DNA of 64,000 bases from Roseibium algicola (GTDB taxonomy: Bacteria; Pseudomonadota; Alphaproteobacteria; Rhizobiales; Stappiaceae): assembly GCF_001999245.1 (NCBI RefSeq), contig NZ_CP019630.1, positions 5,361,001 to 5,425,000 of the forward strand, given 5' to 3'. Positions 26,600 to 35,363 of the stretch are shown piece by piece (within the stretch, counting starts at the first letter, position 1; every line of letters starts with the position of its first letter). Made by a program: the position numbers and the translations under genes. Below the pieces are notes generated by a model that was given only the letters and a program-made list of their open reading frames with translations, was not told the origin of the DNA and did no database searches.

Positions 26600-26625
26600 C
26601 TATATAGATACTCTTCGATATAGAT
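26582..26625. promoter_or_regulatory. ArsR operator region with ATCTATAT half-sites
   Basis: A perfect 12-base palindrome ATCTATATAGAT (26598-26609) is flanked by ATCTATAT at 26582-26589 and ATATAGAT at 26618-26625. The outer half-sites are about 17 and 16 bases from the nearest edge-to-centre positions, giving a near-symmetric array. It spans the start of arsR and the leader of the decarboxylase gene (ATG 26639). Confidence 0.7.
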
Positions 26626-26638
26626 TGGTGGTTCGAAC

Positions 26639-28006
26639 ATGGAAAATAGCCTTCTCGGCCTTCAAGCGGAAGCCTTTTCGAACGGCGCGGCGCGCGGCGT
26701 GCGTTATCTGAAACAATTGACGGATCGGCGCGTCGGGCCGAATTTGTCTCGTCTTGCCGAGCTCGATCCAGGTTTGCCGGAGCAGGGCGCCGACGTTGGC
26801 GATATTCTTGATCTGCTCGAGACCGTGGGCGGTGAGGGCACTGTTGCGACGGCGGCAGGTCGGTACTTCGGTTATGTCATAGGGGGTGCATTGCCTGCAG
26901 CCTCCGCAGCCCGGGCTTTGCTCTCCGCGTGGGATCAGGTTGCAGACGGTTTGACGGGACCTTCCGTGATCAAGATGGAAGAAACGGCGGTGTCCTGGAT
27001 CGTTAGGCTTCTGGGGCTGCCTGAAGGTACCGATGGCGCTTTCACCACCGGTGCGACCATGTCGAACATGGCGCTACTGGTCACCGCGCGCGACACGCTG
27101 TTATCGCGCCTTGGCCACGAAAGAGGAGAGGGCCTGATTGGCGCTCCCGGCTTGCGGATTGTCGCCAGCGCAGAAATTCATGCAACCGTGCTGAAATCCC
27201 TTCGGATGGCAGGCCTGGCCACGAAATCGATCGAGTGGGTGCAAGTGGACGATCAGGGGCGGATGCGGATCGACAAGCTACCCGAACTGGATGATCGCAC
27301 GCTCGTTTTGTGCCAGGCAGGAAACGTTTGCAGCGGAGCCTTCGATCCATTTGACGAACTCGGCGACAAGTGTAATGCCGCTGGTGCCTGGCTTCACGTC
27401 GATGGCGCTTTCGGGTTGTGGGCAAGGGCCTGCAGCGATACGGCAACGGCTCTCAAGGGACTTGAGAAGGCAGACAGCTGGGTGGTCGACAGCCACAAGA
27501 CACTCAACACACCATATGATTCAGGCTTGGCCTTGTGCCGCCATCCGCAGGAAATGCAGGCGTCGATGGCAATCGGGGCCACCTATCTGCCGGCGACCGT
27601 ATCAAATCCGGCCAACCGCGCTCCTGAATTCAGCCGGTCTGCACGTGGAGCCGAGACCTGGGCTGCGCTGCTTTCCCTCGGCCGGCAAGGTCTTGAGGAC
27701 ATGCTGAGCCGTTTTCACGGTCATGCAAGGCGCATTTCAGGGGATCTGACAGCACTCGGGTTCGAAGTCCCACATGAGGTGCATTTCAACCAGGTGTTTG
27801 CGACGTTGCCGGGGGCGGAAGACGCCTGTGCCCGCATCGCTGGCCATGTTCAGGCTTCCGGTGAAGCCTGGTTCGGTCAGGCCTCCTGGAAAGGACGACA
27901 GGGGTTTCGCATCAGCGTCTCGAACTGGTCAACCCGGACGGAAGATGTGGACCGGCTGATAGCTGCCGTTGCAAAGGCAAAGGCCGAGGTGATGGCCCCG
28001 GCCTGA
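26639..28006 (+). CDS. PLP-dependent group II decarboxylase-family protein
   Basis: 455 residues. The sequence fits the glutamate/aromatic-amino-acid decarboxylase-like family: RYFGYVIGGALPAASAARALLSAWDQ, EETAVSWIVRLLGLPEGTDGAFTTGATMSNMALL, then LCQAGNVCSGAFDPF and AGAWLHVDGAFGLWA. The PLP lysine is in WVVDSHKTLNTPYDSGL. It ends with FRISVSNWSTRTEDVDRLI. It would use pyridoxal phosphate to act on an amino acid; decarboxylation is most likely, but a lyase or aminotransferase-like reaction cannot be excluded. Control by the divergent ArsR repressor suggests induction by a stress or metabolite. Confidence 0.85.
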   Translation: MENSLLGLQAEAFSNGAARGVRYLKQLTDRRVGPNLSRLAELDPGLPEQGADVGDILDLLETVGGEGTVATAAGRYFGYVIGGALPAASAARALLSAWDQVADGLTGPSVIKMEETAVSWIVRLLGLPEGTDGAFTTGATMSNMALLVTARDTLLSRLGHERGEGLIGAPGLRIVASAEIHATVLKSLRMAGLATKSIEWVQVDDQGRMRIDKLPELDDRTLVLCQAGNVCSGAFDPFDELGDKCNAAGAWLHVDGAFGLWARACSDTATALKGLEKADSWVVDSHKTLNTPYDSGLALCRHPQEMQASMAIGATYLPATVSNPANRAPEFSRSARGAETWAALLSLGRQGLEDMLSRFHGHARRISGDLTALGFEVPHEVHFNQVFATLPGAEDACARIAGHVQASGEAWFGQASWKGRQGFRISVSNWSTRTEDVDRLIAAVAKAKAEVMAPA

Positions 28007-28038
28007 TGCAGTTCACATTGCAGAAGACGCGACCCTGG

Positions 28039-28848
28039 TCAGGTCCTTTCGGGCCACAGATATGACAGGGTTGCGTTCGAGCGTATGACCACGAATTCCT
28101 CGCGTTTTTCCCATCGTCCCAAAACGTTGATTTCAGTCACCGAACAATTGCCGTGCTGACGCCGCAAGGGATCGCAGGCGCGGGCTGCAGTGGTATAGAG
28201 TTTCGCCCGTCGGTTCTTGAATTCGTTCAGCCAGGCTTCGGCATAGATTCCGGCACTGTCCACCAGATCGGCGTCCACTTCCTGGTAGTTGAGAGGCTTC
28301 TCTGTCTCGAATGCACCGGGGACTTGCTTCTCTACGAACTCAAGCTGCATCCTGATCTCGGCAAATTTCGGATCATCCTTGAATTGCTTGGCTTTTGTCA
28401 GCTTTACCCGGCAATTTGATGCAATTGTCTTCACTAGGAGCTTGCATTCGGCTTCCGCGATTCTGGGGGCCTGACCGGAGATGAAGACCTCGATCATGTC
28501 CATGTCGGCAGGAGCTCCTGTTTCCTTCAAGAGCTCTTTCACCGATACGGGCATGACGATATTGACCACCCGTCCGGCATCGAGGTTTTTGAAGTCCGTG
28601 AGGGCGACGTAGCCGTCTTTCAGGGAACCGCCTGAGCCATGCCTGGCGTTGTGGACTGTCGCCTGTCCTTTCAGCGGATCGTTCTTGAAGCCGAAGACAG
28701 TGTTCGCGACGTTGGCAACACTGAACATGATGTAGCCGTAGTAGAGCGTCACTGCGAAAAAGATCACTCCGCAGGCGATTTGAAGGATACGCTTCAAGAC
28801 TGTTCCCTGTTGCTTATGAACCGGAATTGGAATTGGCGGTGCTGTCAC
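28039..28848 (-). CDS. Membrane-anchored hypothetical protein
   Basis: 269 residues from the ATG at 28848, which overlaps the 3' end of the upstream lipoprotein gene by 35 bases. A TTG at 28797 with CAGGGAACA upstream would avoid the overlap and give 252 residues. One N-terminal helix (ILQIACGVIFFAVTLYYGYIMF) anchors a soluble, presumably periplasmic domain with four Cys (AECKLL, SNCRVK, ARACDP, GNCSVT), possibly two disulfides. No family was recognised. Its close position after the lipoprotein gene suggests the two products work together in the envelope. Confidence 0.65.
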   Translation of the reverse strand: MTAPPIPIPVHKQQGTVLKRILQIACGVIFFAVTLYYGYIMFSVANVANTVFGFKNDPLKGQATVHNARHGSGGSLKDGYVALTDFKNLDAGRVVNIVMPVSVKELLKETGAPADMDMIEVFISGQAPRIAEAECKLLVKTIASNCRVKLTKAKQFKDDPKFAEIRMQLEFVEKQVPGAFETEKPLNYQEVDADLVDSAGIYAEAWLNEFKNRRAKLYTTAARACDPLRRQHGNCSVTEINVLGRWEKREEFVVIRSNATLSYLWPERT

Positions 28849-29875
28849 GTCCGAGAGCCTTGTCGACCAGCGGCCTGATCTGCGCCATCGCCTTGTCCTC
28901 GTAGCCGGACTTGCCAGCTACTGCGATGTTCTCGACCGGCGTCATGATGACGAGTGATCCCCCCAGTGGACGGAAGGGAATCCGGTCATCAAGATTTTCC
29001 GGGAGTGGCCCAACGAGCACATGAGTTGACCGTTCCACGCCCGCGAGATTTTGCTCGCTTCTTATGCCGAAGGCGCTCTTGAACCAGCTGTCGTACTTGC
29101 GATAAGCCGCCTTGTTCTTGGCAACGGGCTCTTCATGAAGGCTCGGATTTTCCTTGGCGTTTCTTGCGAAAAGCCAGTGATCTTGCATCTTTCGCCAGGG
29201 CTGAACACCGCAGGAACGAAGGGTTCTTGCACCGGCCATTTCAACAGGCACGTCAGGATCAAGATTGGCGAAAGCGATATCGCCGACACCGAGTGCCACC
29301 ACATGCGAGATGCGGGCGCCAGGTGCCAGATGTATGTTCCATAGGATCTTGCCGAATTCGTTTTGCAGGATCAGGTAGACCGGCTTTTCGGTTTCCGTAA
29401 CCACGACATCGACAACAGGAAAACTGTCGTCCTTTGCACTGAGTACCATCGTGTCGACACGGATCTTTCTGGGGTCGTCGGCTGGTTTTTGGGCGTTTTC
29501 AGCCAGCTTTTGTGCCCGTTCCCGAATTTTCGTTTTCGACCAGGTATAGATCGGCGCATGCATGTTGCCTGTGCCGACATGCACATTGCCGATATATTCT
29601 CCGAGGTTGGGTTTGCGGAAGCGGCAGAACGCAGTGGGCTGCTGCATGACCACCTTCGCGGGAAGGTCGGTGTCCAAGGTCGTTTCCTTGTACCCGGTCA
29701 CCGCGGACTGGATCCAATGAGGTGTCCCGTCTTCCGCTACGAGGACGCCGGGTGATGCCTTGTAACCGCGCATGTCGCGCTTCAGACCGGACTGCGGGTC
29801 TCCGGATGGAACGTTATCCGAGCAGGCGAGCAAACCGAAGCATAAGGCTACGGCAAATCCTTTTTTAAAACGCAT
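28814..29875 (-). CDS. Lipoprotein of unknown function
   Basis: 353 residues; GGAGCTTACGG precedes the ATG. The signal MRFKKGFAVALCFGLLAC ends in a lipobox (L-L-A-C18), with Ser-Asp after the Cys. The mature protein contains KPVYLILQNEFGKILWNIHLAPGARISHVVALG and STHVLVGPLPENLDDRIPFRPLGGSLVIMTP. No family was recognised. Asp at +2/+3 after Cys may influence sorting in the Lol system, but this rule is not well tested in alphaproteobacteria. It is the first gene of a probable two-gene unit with the membrane-anchored protein downstream. Confidence 0.7.
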   Translation of the reverse strand: MRFKKGFAVALCFGLLACSDNVPSGDPQSGLKRDMRGYKASPGVLVAEDGTPHWIQSAVTGYKETTLDTDLPAKVVMQQPTAFCRFRKPNLGEYIGNVHVGTGNMHAPIYTWSKTKIRERAQKLAENAQKPADDPRKIRVDTMVLSAKDDSFPVVDVVVTETEKPVYLILQNEFGKILWNIHLAPGARISHVVALGVGDIAFANLDPDVPVEMAGARTLRSCGVQPWRKMQDHWLFARNAKENPSLHEEPVAKNKAAYRKYDSWFKSAFGIRSEQNLAGVERSTHVLVGPLPENLDDRIPFRPLGGSLVIMTPVENIAVAGKSGYEDKAMAQIRPLVDKALGRDSTANSNSGS

Positions 29876-30069
29876 CCGTAAGCTCCGGAAATGTCTGGCG
29901 TTGGGTATGCGTTCACAGGTTGTATCATTCGTCTTAAGGTTTAGTTTCGCCGGGAGGGCAATTCTTGCGTTACTGGCGGTTTAGATCGGGAAATGTTCTT
30001 CTGATGTCTTGTTGGCGATGCTGAAAAATCTCTCTAGATAAGATAAAGAGGTGTGGTGATCAGTATTCA

Positions 30070-30097
30070 CCCCGACCCGGCTTGCGTCAGGTCGGGG
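30070..30097 (-). terminator. Hairpin after the LplT-Aas fusion gene
   Basis: Stem CCCCGACC / GGTCGGGG with a 12-base loop, 7 bases after the aas stop codon on the minus strand. A T-run is missing, so it may act as an mRNA-stabilising hairpin or weak terminator. Confidence 0.5.
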
Positions 30098-30104
30098 CGT
30101 AATG

Positions 30105-33100
30105 TCAGGCGGCTTCGCCCAGTTCAGATCCGTCTTTGACCAGTTTTGCAACCGCTGCGAAGTCCAGCTTTCCGGAACCCAGGACAGGAACCTTGGATAC
30201 CACACGGACTTCTGCCGGTATCATGAGGTCCTGTGCGCCTCGGGCTTTGGCGCCTTCAACAAAGGCTGCGCGGTCCGCATCCGGGTTTTCCGTCACGAGC
30301 ACCAGCTTCTCGCCCTTGCGGGCATCCTTGATGGCGGCAACTGCGGACAGATGCTGCGGCCAGATCTGACCCGCCAGGGCTTCCACGGCGGACAGAGACA
30401 CCATCTCGCCTGCAATCTTGGCGAAGCGCTTGGCGCGGCCCTTGATGATGATGTAGCCGTCGTTGTCGATCTCGACAATGTCGCCGGTGTCGTGCCAGCC
30501 GTCGACAAGTGGTTCGACGACGCCGGGATTTTCGGCCTTCAGATAACCGACCATCACGTTCGGTCCCGACACATGCAGTCTGCCGCCGGTTTCCACACCA
30601 GGTACGGGCTCAAGGCGTGCCTTCATGCCGGGCATCAGTTTGCCGACCGTGCCTGGACGGTTGTACATCGGCGTGTTGAGCGCGATGACCGGTGCGGTCT
30701 CGGTCACGCCGTATCCTTCCAGAACACGCAGACCGAAGCGTTCCTGATAGATCTGCCTGGTTGACGGTTTCACCGGCTCCGCGCCTGCAAAACAGTAGCG
30801 CAGGGAGCGGAAGTCGTAGGCATGGGCAACGCGGGCATACCCGTTGAGGAAGGTGTCCGTACCGAACAGGATCGTCGCATTGGAGGTGTAGATCAGCTCC
30901 GGAACGATCCGGTAATGCAGGGGCGAGGGATAGAGATAGACCGGGACACCGGATATCAGCGGCAGGATGGTCCCCGCGGTCAGGCCGAAGGAATGGAACA
31001 TCGGCAGGACGTTGAACACCTTGTCGTTCGGGGTGAAATCGATCCTGGCGGCTGCCTGCGTGGCATTGGACAGGATGTTCCTGTGTGTCAGCACAACGCC
31101 TTTCGGTGTTCCCTCCGATCCGGAGGTGAACAGGATCACTGCCGTGTCGTCCGCCTGCCTGCGTACCAGGGGGCGGCTTTTGGTCAGAAGGCCGCGGATC
31201 TTGTCCATGAAGCCGATTTCAGAGCGCAGATCTTCCAGCCAGATGATGCGAACGTTGTCTTCCAGGTTTGACGCCAGTTGCTCCAGGCGAGCCTGCTTGA
31301 CGAAGGCGCGGGAAGACAACAGCGTACGAACGTCCGCAGCACGGCAAGCCGCGAGAATGTTTTCCTGACCGGCGGTGAAATTGATCATGGCGGGCACCTT
31401 GCCGGCAGACATGGTCGCCAGAACGGTAACGGCAGCACCATTGGCATTCGGCAGCATGATGCCGAGGGTTTCTTCTCCGCCGGTGTGCCGAAACAGTTTG
31501 CGGCCAAGCACTGAGACGCCTGTCAGCAGTTTGCCTGCATTCAGCTTTCCGGACACCGGATCCTCAACCGCCAGCTTGCCGTAGCCGTATTCTTCTGCCG
31601 TGGCGATTACCTTCTCCAGGATCGTCACGTCTTCCGTCAGGCTGGTTTCAAACATCAGTTCGGACATGACGCTGTACAGCTTGGCGCCGGCTGCAGCGCG
31701 CCGCAGACGTCCCCTCAGTTCGTCGTCGAGGTCCAGGCGGGTAGGTTCCATGATTGTCACCTTCACTTTGGGGAACAGACGCTTGCGGATCTGGCTTGGG
31801 TTCAGGTAGGAGAACGGCGTTTTTTCGAGGCCGTCGATGCGGATCGGGACGATCATGGCCCCGGTCTTGTCGGCCACCATGGCCGCACCGTCGTAGACCT
31901 TCATCAGGCTGCCGGTGACAGTCAGCCGGCCTTCCGGGAAGATCACCATCGGTTCGCCGGAGTTCACCACCTTGATCAGTGCGCGGGTGGCCATGGGTTT
32001 TGACGGGTTGATCGGCAAGGCATTCGCAAGGTGCAGGAAGGGTTTTACCCACCAGCGCCTGGCAATGTCATAGTCGATGGCGAAGGACGGCTTCTTGTCG
32101 GTCAGGGTCAGAGCCAGGCCAGCGTCCAGCAAACTAACGTGGTTCAGCGCCAGGATCGGGGCTTCGCCGGCTTTTTCCAGATTTTCCAGGCCTTTGACTT
32201 CCATCCGGAAGATGGCGCGATACAGGATCGAGATTGCATCGCGCATCGGGTTGGTCGGCAGGATCTTGAGCATCACGATAGCTGCGACAAGGTTCAGCCC
32301 GGCCAGCGCCAGAAAAATTGCGGGAACGGAAAATCCAAGTTTCTGGGCTCCTGCCAGCAACAGTCCGCCAACCGTCATCAGGGCAGCGCCAAGGGCGTTG
32401 GACGCTGCTATCCGGCGGGCACGCACCTGCGGTTTCGCCCAGGTCTGGAGTGCCGTGAAGGTGGGAACAACCAGCAACGCACCGGAAATGGCAAGGCCGG
32501 CCATATCGACACTGAGGCGGATTACGCCCTCATGGGTGAGGAACTCGCGCAAGCCAGATGCTGTTGCGGTTGCTGGCAGGCCTGCCAGGGTCAATGCCGC
32601 ATCCAGGCAAAAGAGCGCCAGCAGAAGCGTTCCGACAGGAGCCGGCAAAAGGACGACACGGCCAGCCAGAAGCCAGGCGGCAATTGCCGACCCGATGCCG
32701 ATCGAAACGGCGAAGACGGTCAGGAAATAGGTGACGGCAATTTCTTCACCGCCCAGGAACGTCTTGACCATCAGCGGCAGAACAGCGAGCACCATGGCAC
32801 CGATGAGCCAGAACCAGGCATTCATCATGGCTACCAGGAAGAGACGACGATCGGCAGCCAGATCTCTCACCACGCACCATGTGGATGTCGCAAGGTTCCA
32901 GTCAATCGTCAGATGAGGGGCTGCTGCCGATGCGGAGGGAATTTGCCGGCTCAGCCCGTAACATGCGATAGCCAAGGCTATCATAACTGGGGCAAAGATC
33001 AGGGTGGGAGCACCGGTGCTGAACAAAAGGCCGGCGGAAATCGTGCCGCCCAGGATTGCCAGAAAAGTTCCCGCTTCTATCCAGGCATTGGCGCGCGGCA

Positions 33101-33524
33101 GGTTTGAAGCCGGCAGATGATCCGGGAGCAGCCCGTATTTGACCGGGCTGAACAAGGCAGACATGGCACCAAACACGAATAGCGCGGCAAAGAGGATGGG
33201 GAGGGAGGACAAGGCCATGCCTGTCACGGCCAGGCCTGCGCCTGCAATTTCTGCAAGCTTGGTTGCCCGGGCAATCCGAGCCTTGTCGAACTTGTCTGCG
33301 AGTTCGCCCCCGAGTGCGGACAGAAACAGGAAGGGCGCGATGAAGACAGCCCCGGCCAACGTTATCAGAACACCGGTGTTGCCACCGTCTGCGCCGTGTC
33401 CACCAACCTGGAACAACACCAGGAACACCAGGGCGTTTTTCAGGAAATTGTCGTTGAATGCAGAGAAAAACTGCGTCCAGAAGAGCGGTGCGAAACGTCT
33501 GGATGTCATCAGTGACGCGCTCAT
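30105..33524 (-). CDS. aas: LplT-Aas fusion: lysophospholipid transporter, acyltransferase and acyl-ACP synthetase
   Basis: 1139 residues, with GAAGGAGG before the ATG. Residues 1-415 form an MFS transporter of the LplT type (FWTQFFSAFNDNFLKNALVF, LFVFGAMSALFSPVKYGLLPD). Residues about 430-640 are a PlsC-type acyltransferase with NHVSLLDAGLAL and the FPEGRLT box. Residues about 660-1139 are an AMP-forming acyl-ACP synthetase with FTSGSEGTPKGVVLTHRN, LEGYGVTETAP and GWHDTGDIVEID. In E. coli LplT and Aas are separate: LplT flips lysophospholipids inward and Aas re-acylates them using acyl-ACP. Here one protein should do the whole repair cycle. It is the last gene of the PspA-YiaA/B group. Confidence 0.92.
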   Translation of the reverse strand: MSASLMTSRRFAPLFWTQFFSAFNDNFLKNALVFLVLFQVGGHGADGGNTGVLITLAGAVFIAPFLFLSALGGELADKFDKARIARATKLAEIAGAGLAVTGMALSSLPILFAALFVFGAMSALFSPVKYGLLPDHLPASNLPRANAWIEAGTFLAILGGTISAGLLFSTGAPTLIFAPVMIALAIACYGLSRQIPSASAAAPHLTIDWNLATSTWCVVRDLAADRRLFLVAMMNAWFWLIGAMVLAVLPLMVKTFLGGEEIAVTYFLTVFAVSIGIGSAIAAWLLAGRVVLLPAPVGTLLLALFCLDAALTLAGLPATATASGLREFLTHEGVIRLSVDMAGLAISGALLVVPTFTALQTWAKPQVRARRIAASNALGAALMTVGGLLLAGAQKLGFSVPAIFLALAGLNLVAAIVMLKILPTNPMRDAISILYRAIFRMEVKGLENLEKAGEAPILALNHVSLLDAGLALTLTDKKPSFAIDYDIARRWWVKPFLHLANALPINPSKPMATRALIKVVNSGEPMVIFPEGRLTVTGSLMKVYDGAAMVADKTGAMIVPIRIDGLEKTPFSYLNPSQIRKRLFPKVKVTIMEPTRLDLDDELRGRLRRAAAGAKLYSVMSELMFETSLTEDVTILEKVIATAEEYGYGKLAVEDPVSGKLNAGKLLTGVSVLGRKLFRHTGGEETLGIMLPNANGAAVTVLATMSAGKVPAMINFTAGQENILAACRAADVRTLLSSRAFVKQARLEQLASNLEDNVRIIWLEDLRSEIGFMDKIRGLLTKSRPLVRRQADDTAVILFTSGSEGTPKGVVLTHRNILSNATQAAARIDFTPNDKVFNVLPMFHSFGLTAGTILPLISGVPVYLYPSPLHYRIVPELIYTSNATILFGTDTFLNGYARVAHAYDFRSLRYCFAGAEPVKPSTRQIYQERFGLRVLEGYGVTETAPVIALNTPMYNRPGTVGKLMPGMKARLEPVPGVETGGRLHVSGPNVMVGYLKAENPGVVEPLVDGWHDTGDIVEIDNDGYIIIKGRAKRFAKIAGEMVSLSAVEALAGQIWPQHLSAVAAIKDARKGEKLVLVTENPDADRAAFVEGAKARGAQDLMIPAEVRVVSKVPVLGSGKLDFAAVAKLVKDGSELGEAA

Positions 33525-33584
33525 GAGGTCCTCCTTCGAAGCAGCTATCTGTCAATCTGCTTCATAACCTTCAATCTTTGAAAC

Positions 33585-33613
33585 CCGGGCGGAGAGTTAG
33601 AAACTCCGCCCGG
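33585..33613 (-). terminator. Hairpin between YiaA/B and LplT-Aas genes
   Basis: Stem CCGGGCGGAG / CTCCGCCCGG with a 9-base loop, 14 bases after the YiaA/B stop on the minus strand; only a weak T-tract follows. It could lower readthrough into aas, making the fusion gene less expressed than its upstream neighbours. Confidence 0.55.
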
Positions 33614-33626
33614 TTTAATTTCTGGA

Positions 33627-33908
33627 TCAGACTTGTTCCGGCTTGCTGATGTCCATCAGCAGTTTTTCCGTCTTTGCGTCTTCCAGGCGGTTATGGAACT
33701 TGTTGGCTTCCTCGCGATCACGCATGGTCTTGGTCAGGGTGACCGCTGTATGGACCAGCATGATTGCGGCCATTGCGTAGAAGCCTTTCGCGGAGAAGCT
33801 TGCTTCAAGGTTCCAGATGCCCAGGGCCATCATGATAGCGGCAACAGCGAAACTGCCGGCGGTAAAAATGGTCCAGTTGTTGGAATGTTTGACTGTGGGT
33901 TCCTGCAT
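33627..33908 (-). CDS. YiaA/B two-helix domain membrane protein
   Basis: 93 residues. Two hydrophobic helices, NNWTIFTAGSFAVAAIMMALGIW and AKGFYAMAAIMLVHTAVTLTKT, with the DREEANKF tail match the YiaA/YiaB domain, in which each helix hairpin sits in the inner membrane. The molecular role is unknown. It lies 15 bases after the PspA-like gene and before the phospholipid-repair gene, which supports an inner-membrane maintenance role. Confidence 0.85.
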   Translation of the reverse strand: MQEPTVKHSNNWTIFTAGSFAVAAIMMALGIWNLEASFSAKGFYAMAAIMLVHTAVTLTKTMRDREEANKFHNRLEDAKTEKLLMDISKPEQV

Positions 33909-33923
33909 GGTCTTGTCCTCGTG

Positions 33924-34622
33924 TTAGCTGCTTTTTTCCAGAAGAAGGGGAATGTCGGATTTCAGGCGGGCGAGCACATCGTCCGCTCTGGTTTTCACAG
34001 GCGCGCCGCAACCGGCATCGCCCAGTTTTTCGATAACCGCACTCGGGTTATCCGCTGCCGACAAGGTCTTGAATTCCTGTTCGGCCAATTGGTCGCGTTC
34101 CTGGCGTCGGCGGATGTCCTCCAGCTGTCCTTCTGCAAGGGCGAGCGCCGACTGGCCGGTACTGGAGCCAAAGGACTGTGCTTTCTGGATCTGGTCGCGA
34201 ACTTCAACGGTGCGTTCACCGCGCTTGAGGGCGCGCAGACGGCTCTGGGCGCGATGCAAGGTTTCCGTGAGGCTTGAAAGATCGCCGTCGAACGATCGGA
34301 TCGCCTCTTCGAGCGCCGACTTTTCGTCTTCCAGAAGTGCGATAGCTTCCGCTGCCTCTTTCGCGAGGGGTTCAAGACCTTTGAGGAGGGCGTTGCGAGC
34401 CCTGTTCTCCAGATCTTCGAGGGATGCATTGATTTGCCACAGCCGCTTGCGGTCCTGCTGCTGTTCTGCCTTGGCGCGGGCCAGAGCAACCTGGGCAGCC
34501 CGGACGGAAGCGGCGGCTGTACGCGTGTTGATGGAGAGGAGAGCAAGAGACTGATTGTCCCGGCTTTCCTCGGCGCTGGTTAGAAACAGCGCCCTCAGTT
34601 GGTTCATGAATGGCTCAAACAT
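33924..34622 (-). CDS. PspA/IM30-like coiled-coil protein
   Basis: 232 residues from the ATG at 34622 (AGAGG upstream); the frame is open 16 codons further 5', into the operator, so that start is less likely. Almost the whole protein is charged coiled coil: ASVRAAQVALARAKAEQQQD, LEDLENRARNALLKGLEPLA, ALLEDEKSALEEAIRSFDGD, LHRAQSRLRALKRGERTVEV. This is the PspA layout; PspA binds stressed inner membranes and can bind membrane lipids through an N-terminal amphipathic helix. Sequence similarity is moderate, so the name is tentative. It heads a probable operon with YiaA/B and LplT-Aas, under the divergent TetR. Confidence 0.75.
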   Translation of the reverse strand: MFEPFMNQLRALFLTSAEESRDNQSLALLSINTRTAAASVRAAQVALARAKAEQQQDRKRLWQINASLEDLENRARNALLKGLEPLAKEAAEAIALLEDEKSALEEAIRSFDGDLSSLTETLHRAQSRLRALKRGERTVEVRDQIQKAQSFGSSTGQSALALAEGQLEDIRRRQERDQLAEQEFKTLSAADNPSAVIEKLGDAGCGAPVKTRADDVLARLKSDIPLLLEKSS

Positions 34623-34639
34623 CGTGCCTCTCTCAAAAG

Positions 34640-34712
34640 GTGAACGTTGTTCACTATTTGACAAAGCCACATCATTTTGATTAGGTCAAGATGAAAAATG
34701 AACAAAGTTCAC
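34640..34712. promoter_or_regulatory. Paired operators of the membrane-maintenance locus
   Basis: GTGAACGTTGTTCAC (34640-34654) is a perfect palindrome in its arms (GTGAAC-N3-GTTCAC), and ATGAACAAAGTTCAC (34698-34712) repeats it with one arm mismatch. Centres are 58 bases apart, one near each gene start. TTGACA (34658-34663) lies between them. The TetR encoded at 34734 is the likely ligand. Confidence 0.8.
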
Positions 34713-34733
34713 TTTTGAGGTGCGATACGGTTA

Positions 34734-35321
34734 ATGGCCGGAGTTCAAAAAGCAAAAAGCGAAGAAACCCATCGTCGCGTTCTGGAAGCGGCGATTGCCG
34801 CCGTGGAAGCAGGGGGCATGGAAGCGGTCAACATCAGAAAGATCGCGGCTGATGCCGGTTACTCGGTAGGGTCGGTCTACAAGCATTTCGCGGACCAGGA
34901 TGCGTTGTTGCTTGCGGTCAACTCGGTAACGCTCGGCCGCATCAAGGATCTGATGGCATCGAAAGTCGAAACCGTGGATGAGCCCTTGGCACGGCTCAAG
35001 GTGCTGGCGCTGGCCTATCTGGCGTTTGCGCGCGACAATCGAAACCTCTGGATGACATTGTTCAGCCATCACTTGCCTGAAGGCAAGGCGGTGCCTGAGT
35101 GGCATATTCAGGAAAATATCGCGCTTCTCGGTTTCATCGCAGCACCGTTGCGCGAACTCGATCCAAGCATGATGGAAGAAGATCTCGCAGCCCGGACACG
35201 TACCGCTTTTGCGGCGGTACACGGTCTCGTCACGATCAGCCTGGAAGCACGGTTCGTCGGCCTGTCGGGAGAAAAGCTGGAGCAGGAAATGAACTTTCTG
35301 GTCGAGCGCCTGGCAGGGTAG
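34734..35321 (+). CDS. TetR family regulator divergent from the PspA-like operon
   Basis: 195 residues. Helix-turn-helix at 10-55: ETHRRVLEAAIAAVEAGGMEAVNIRKIAADAGYSVGSVYKHFADQDALLLA, close to the TetR consensus. The C-terminal ligand domain contains FARDNRNLWMTLFSHHLPEG and TAFAAVHGLVTISLEARFVGL, resembling the TetR_C-type pocket of regulators that sense fatty acyl compounds or other hydrophobic ligands; the ligand is not known. It is divergent from the PspA-YiaA/B-LplT-Aas group with two GTGAAC-N3-GTTCAC sites between, so it most likely represses both directions. Confidence 0.88.
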   Translation: MAGVQKAKSEETHRRVLEAAIAAVEAGGMEAVNIRKIAADAGYSVGSVYKHFADQDALLLAVNSVTLGRIKDLMASKVETVDEPLARLKVLALAYLAFARDNRNLWMTLFSHHLPEGKAVPEWHIQENIALLGFIAAPLRELDPSMMEEDLAARTRTAFAAVHGLVTISLEARFVGLSGEKLEQEMNFLVERLAG

Positions 35322-35363
35322 GGAGGTCCCTGGCTGCCAGGCTGGAGATTATCCTGCTGAGGT

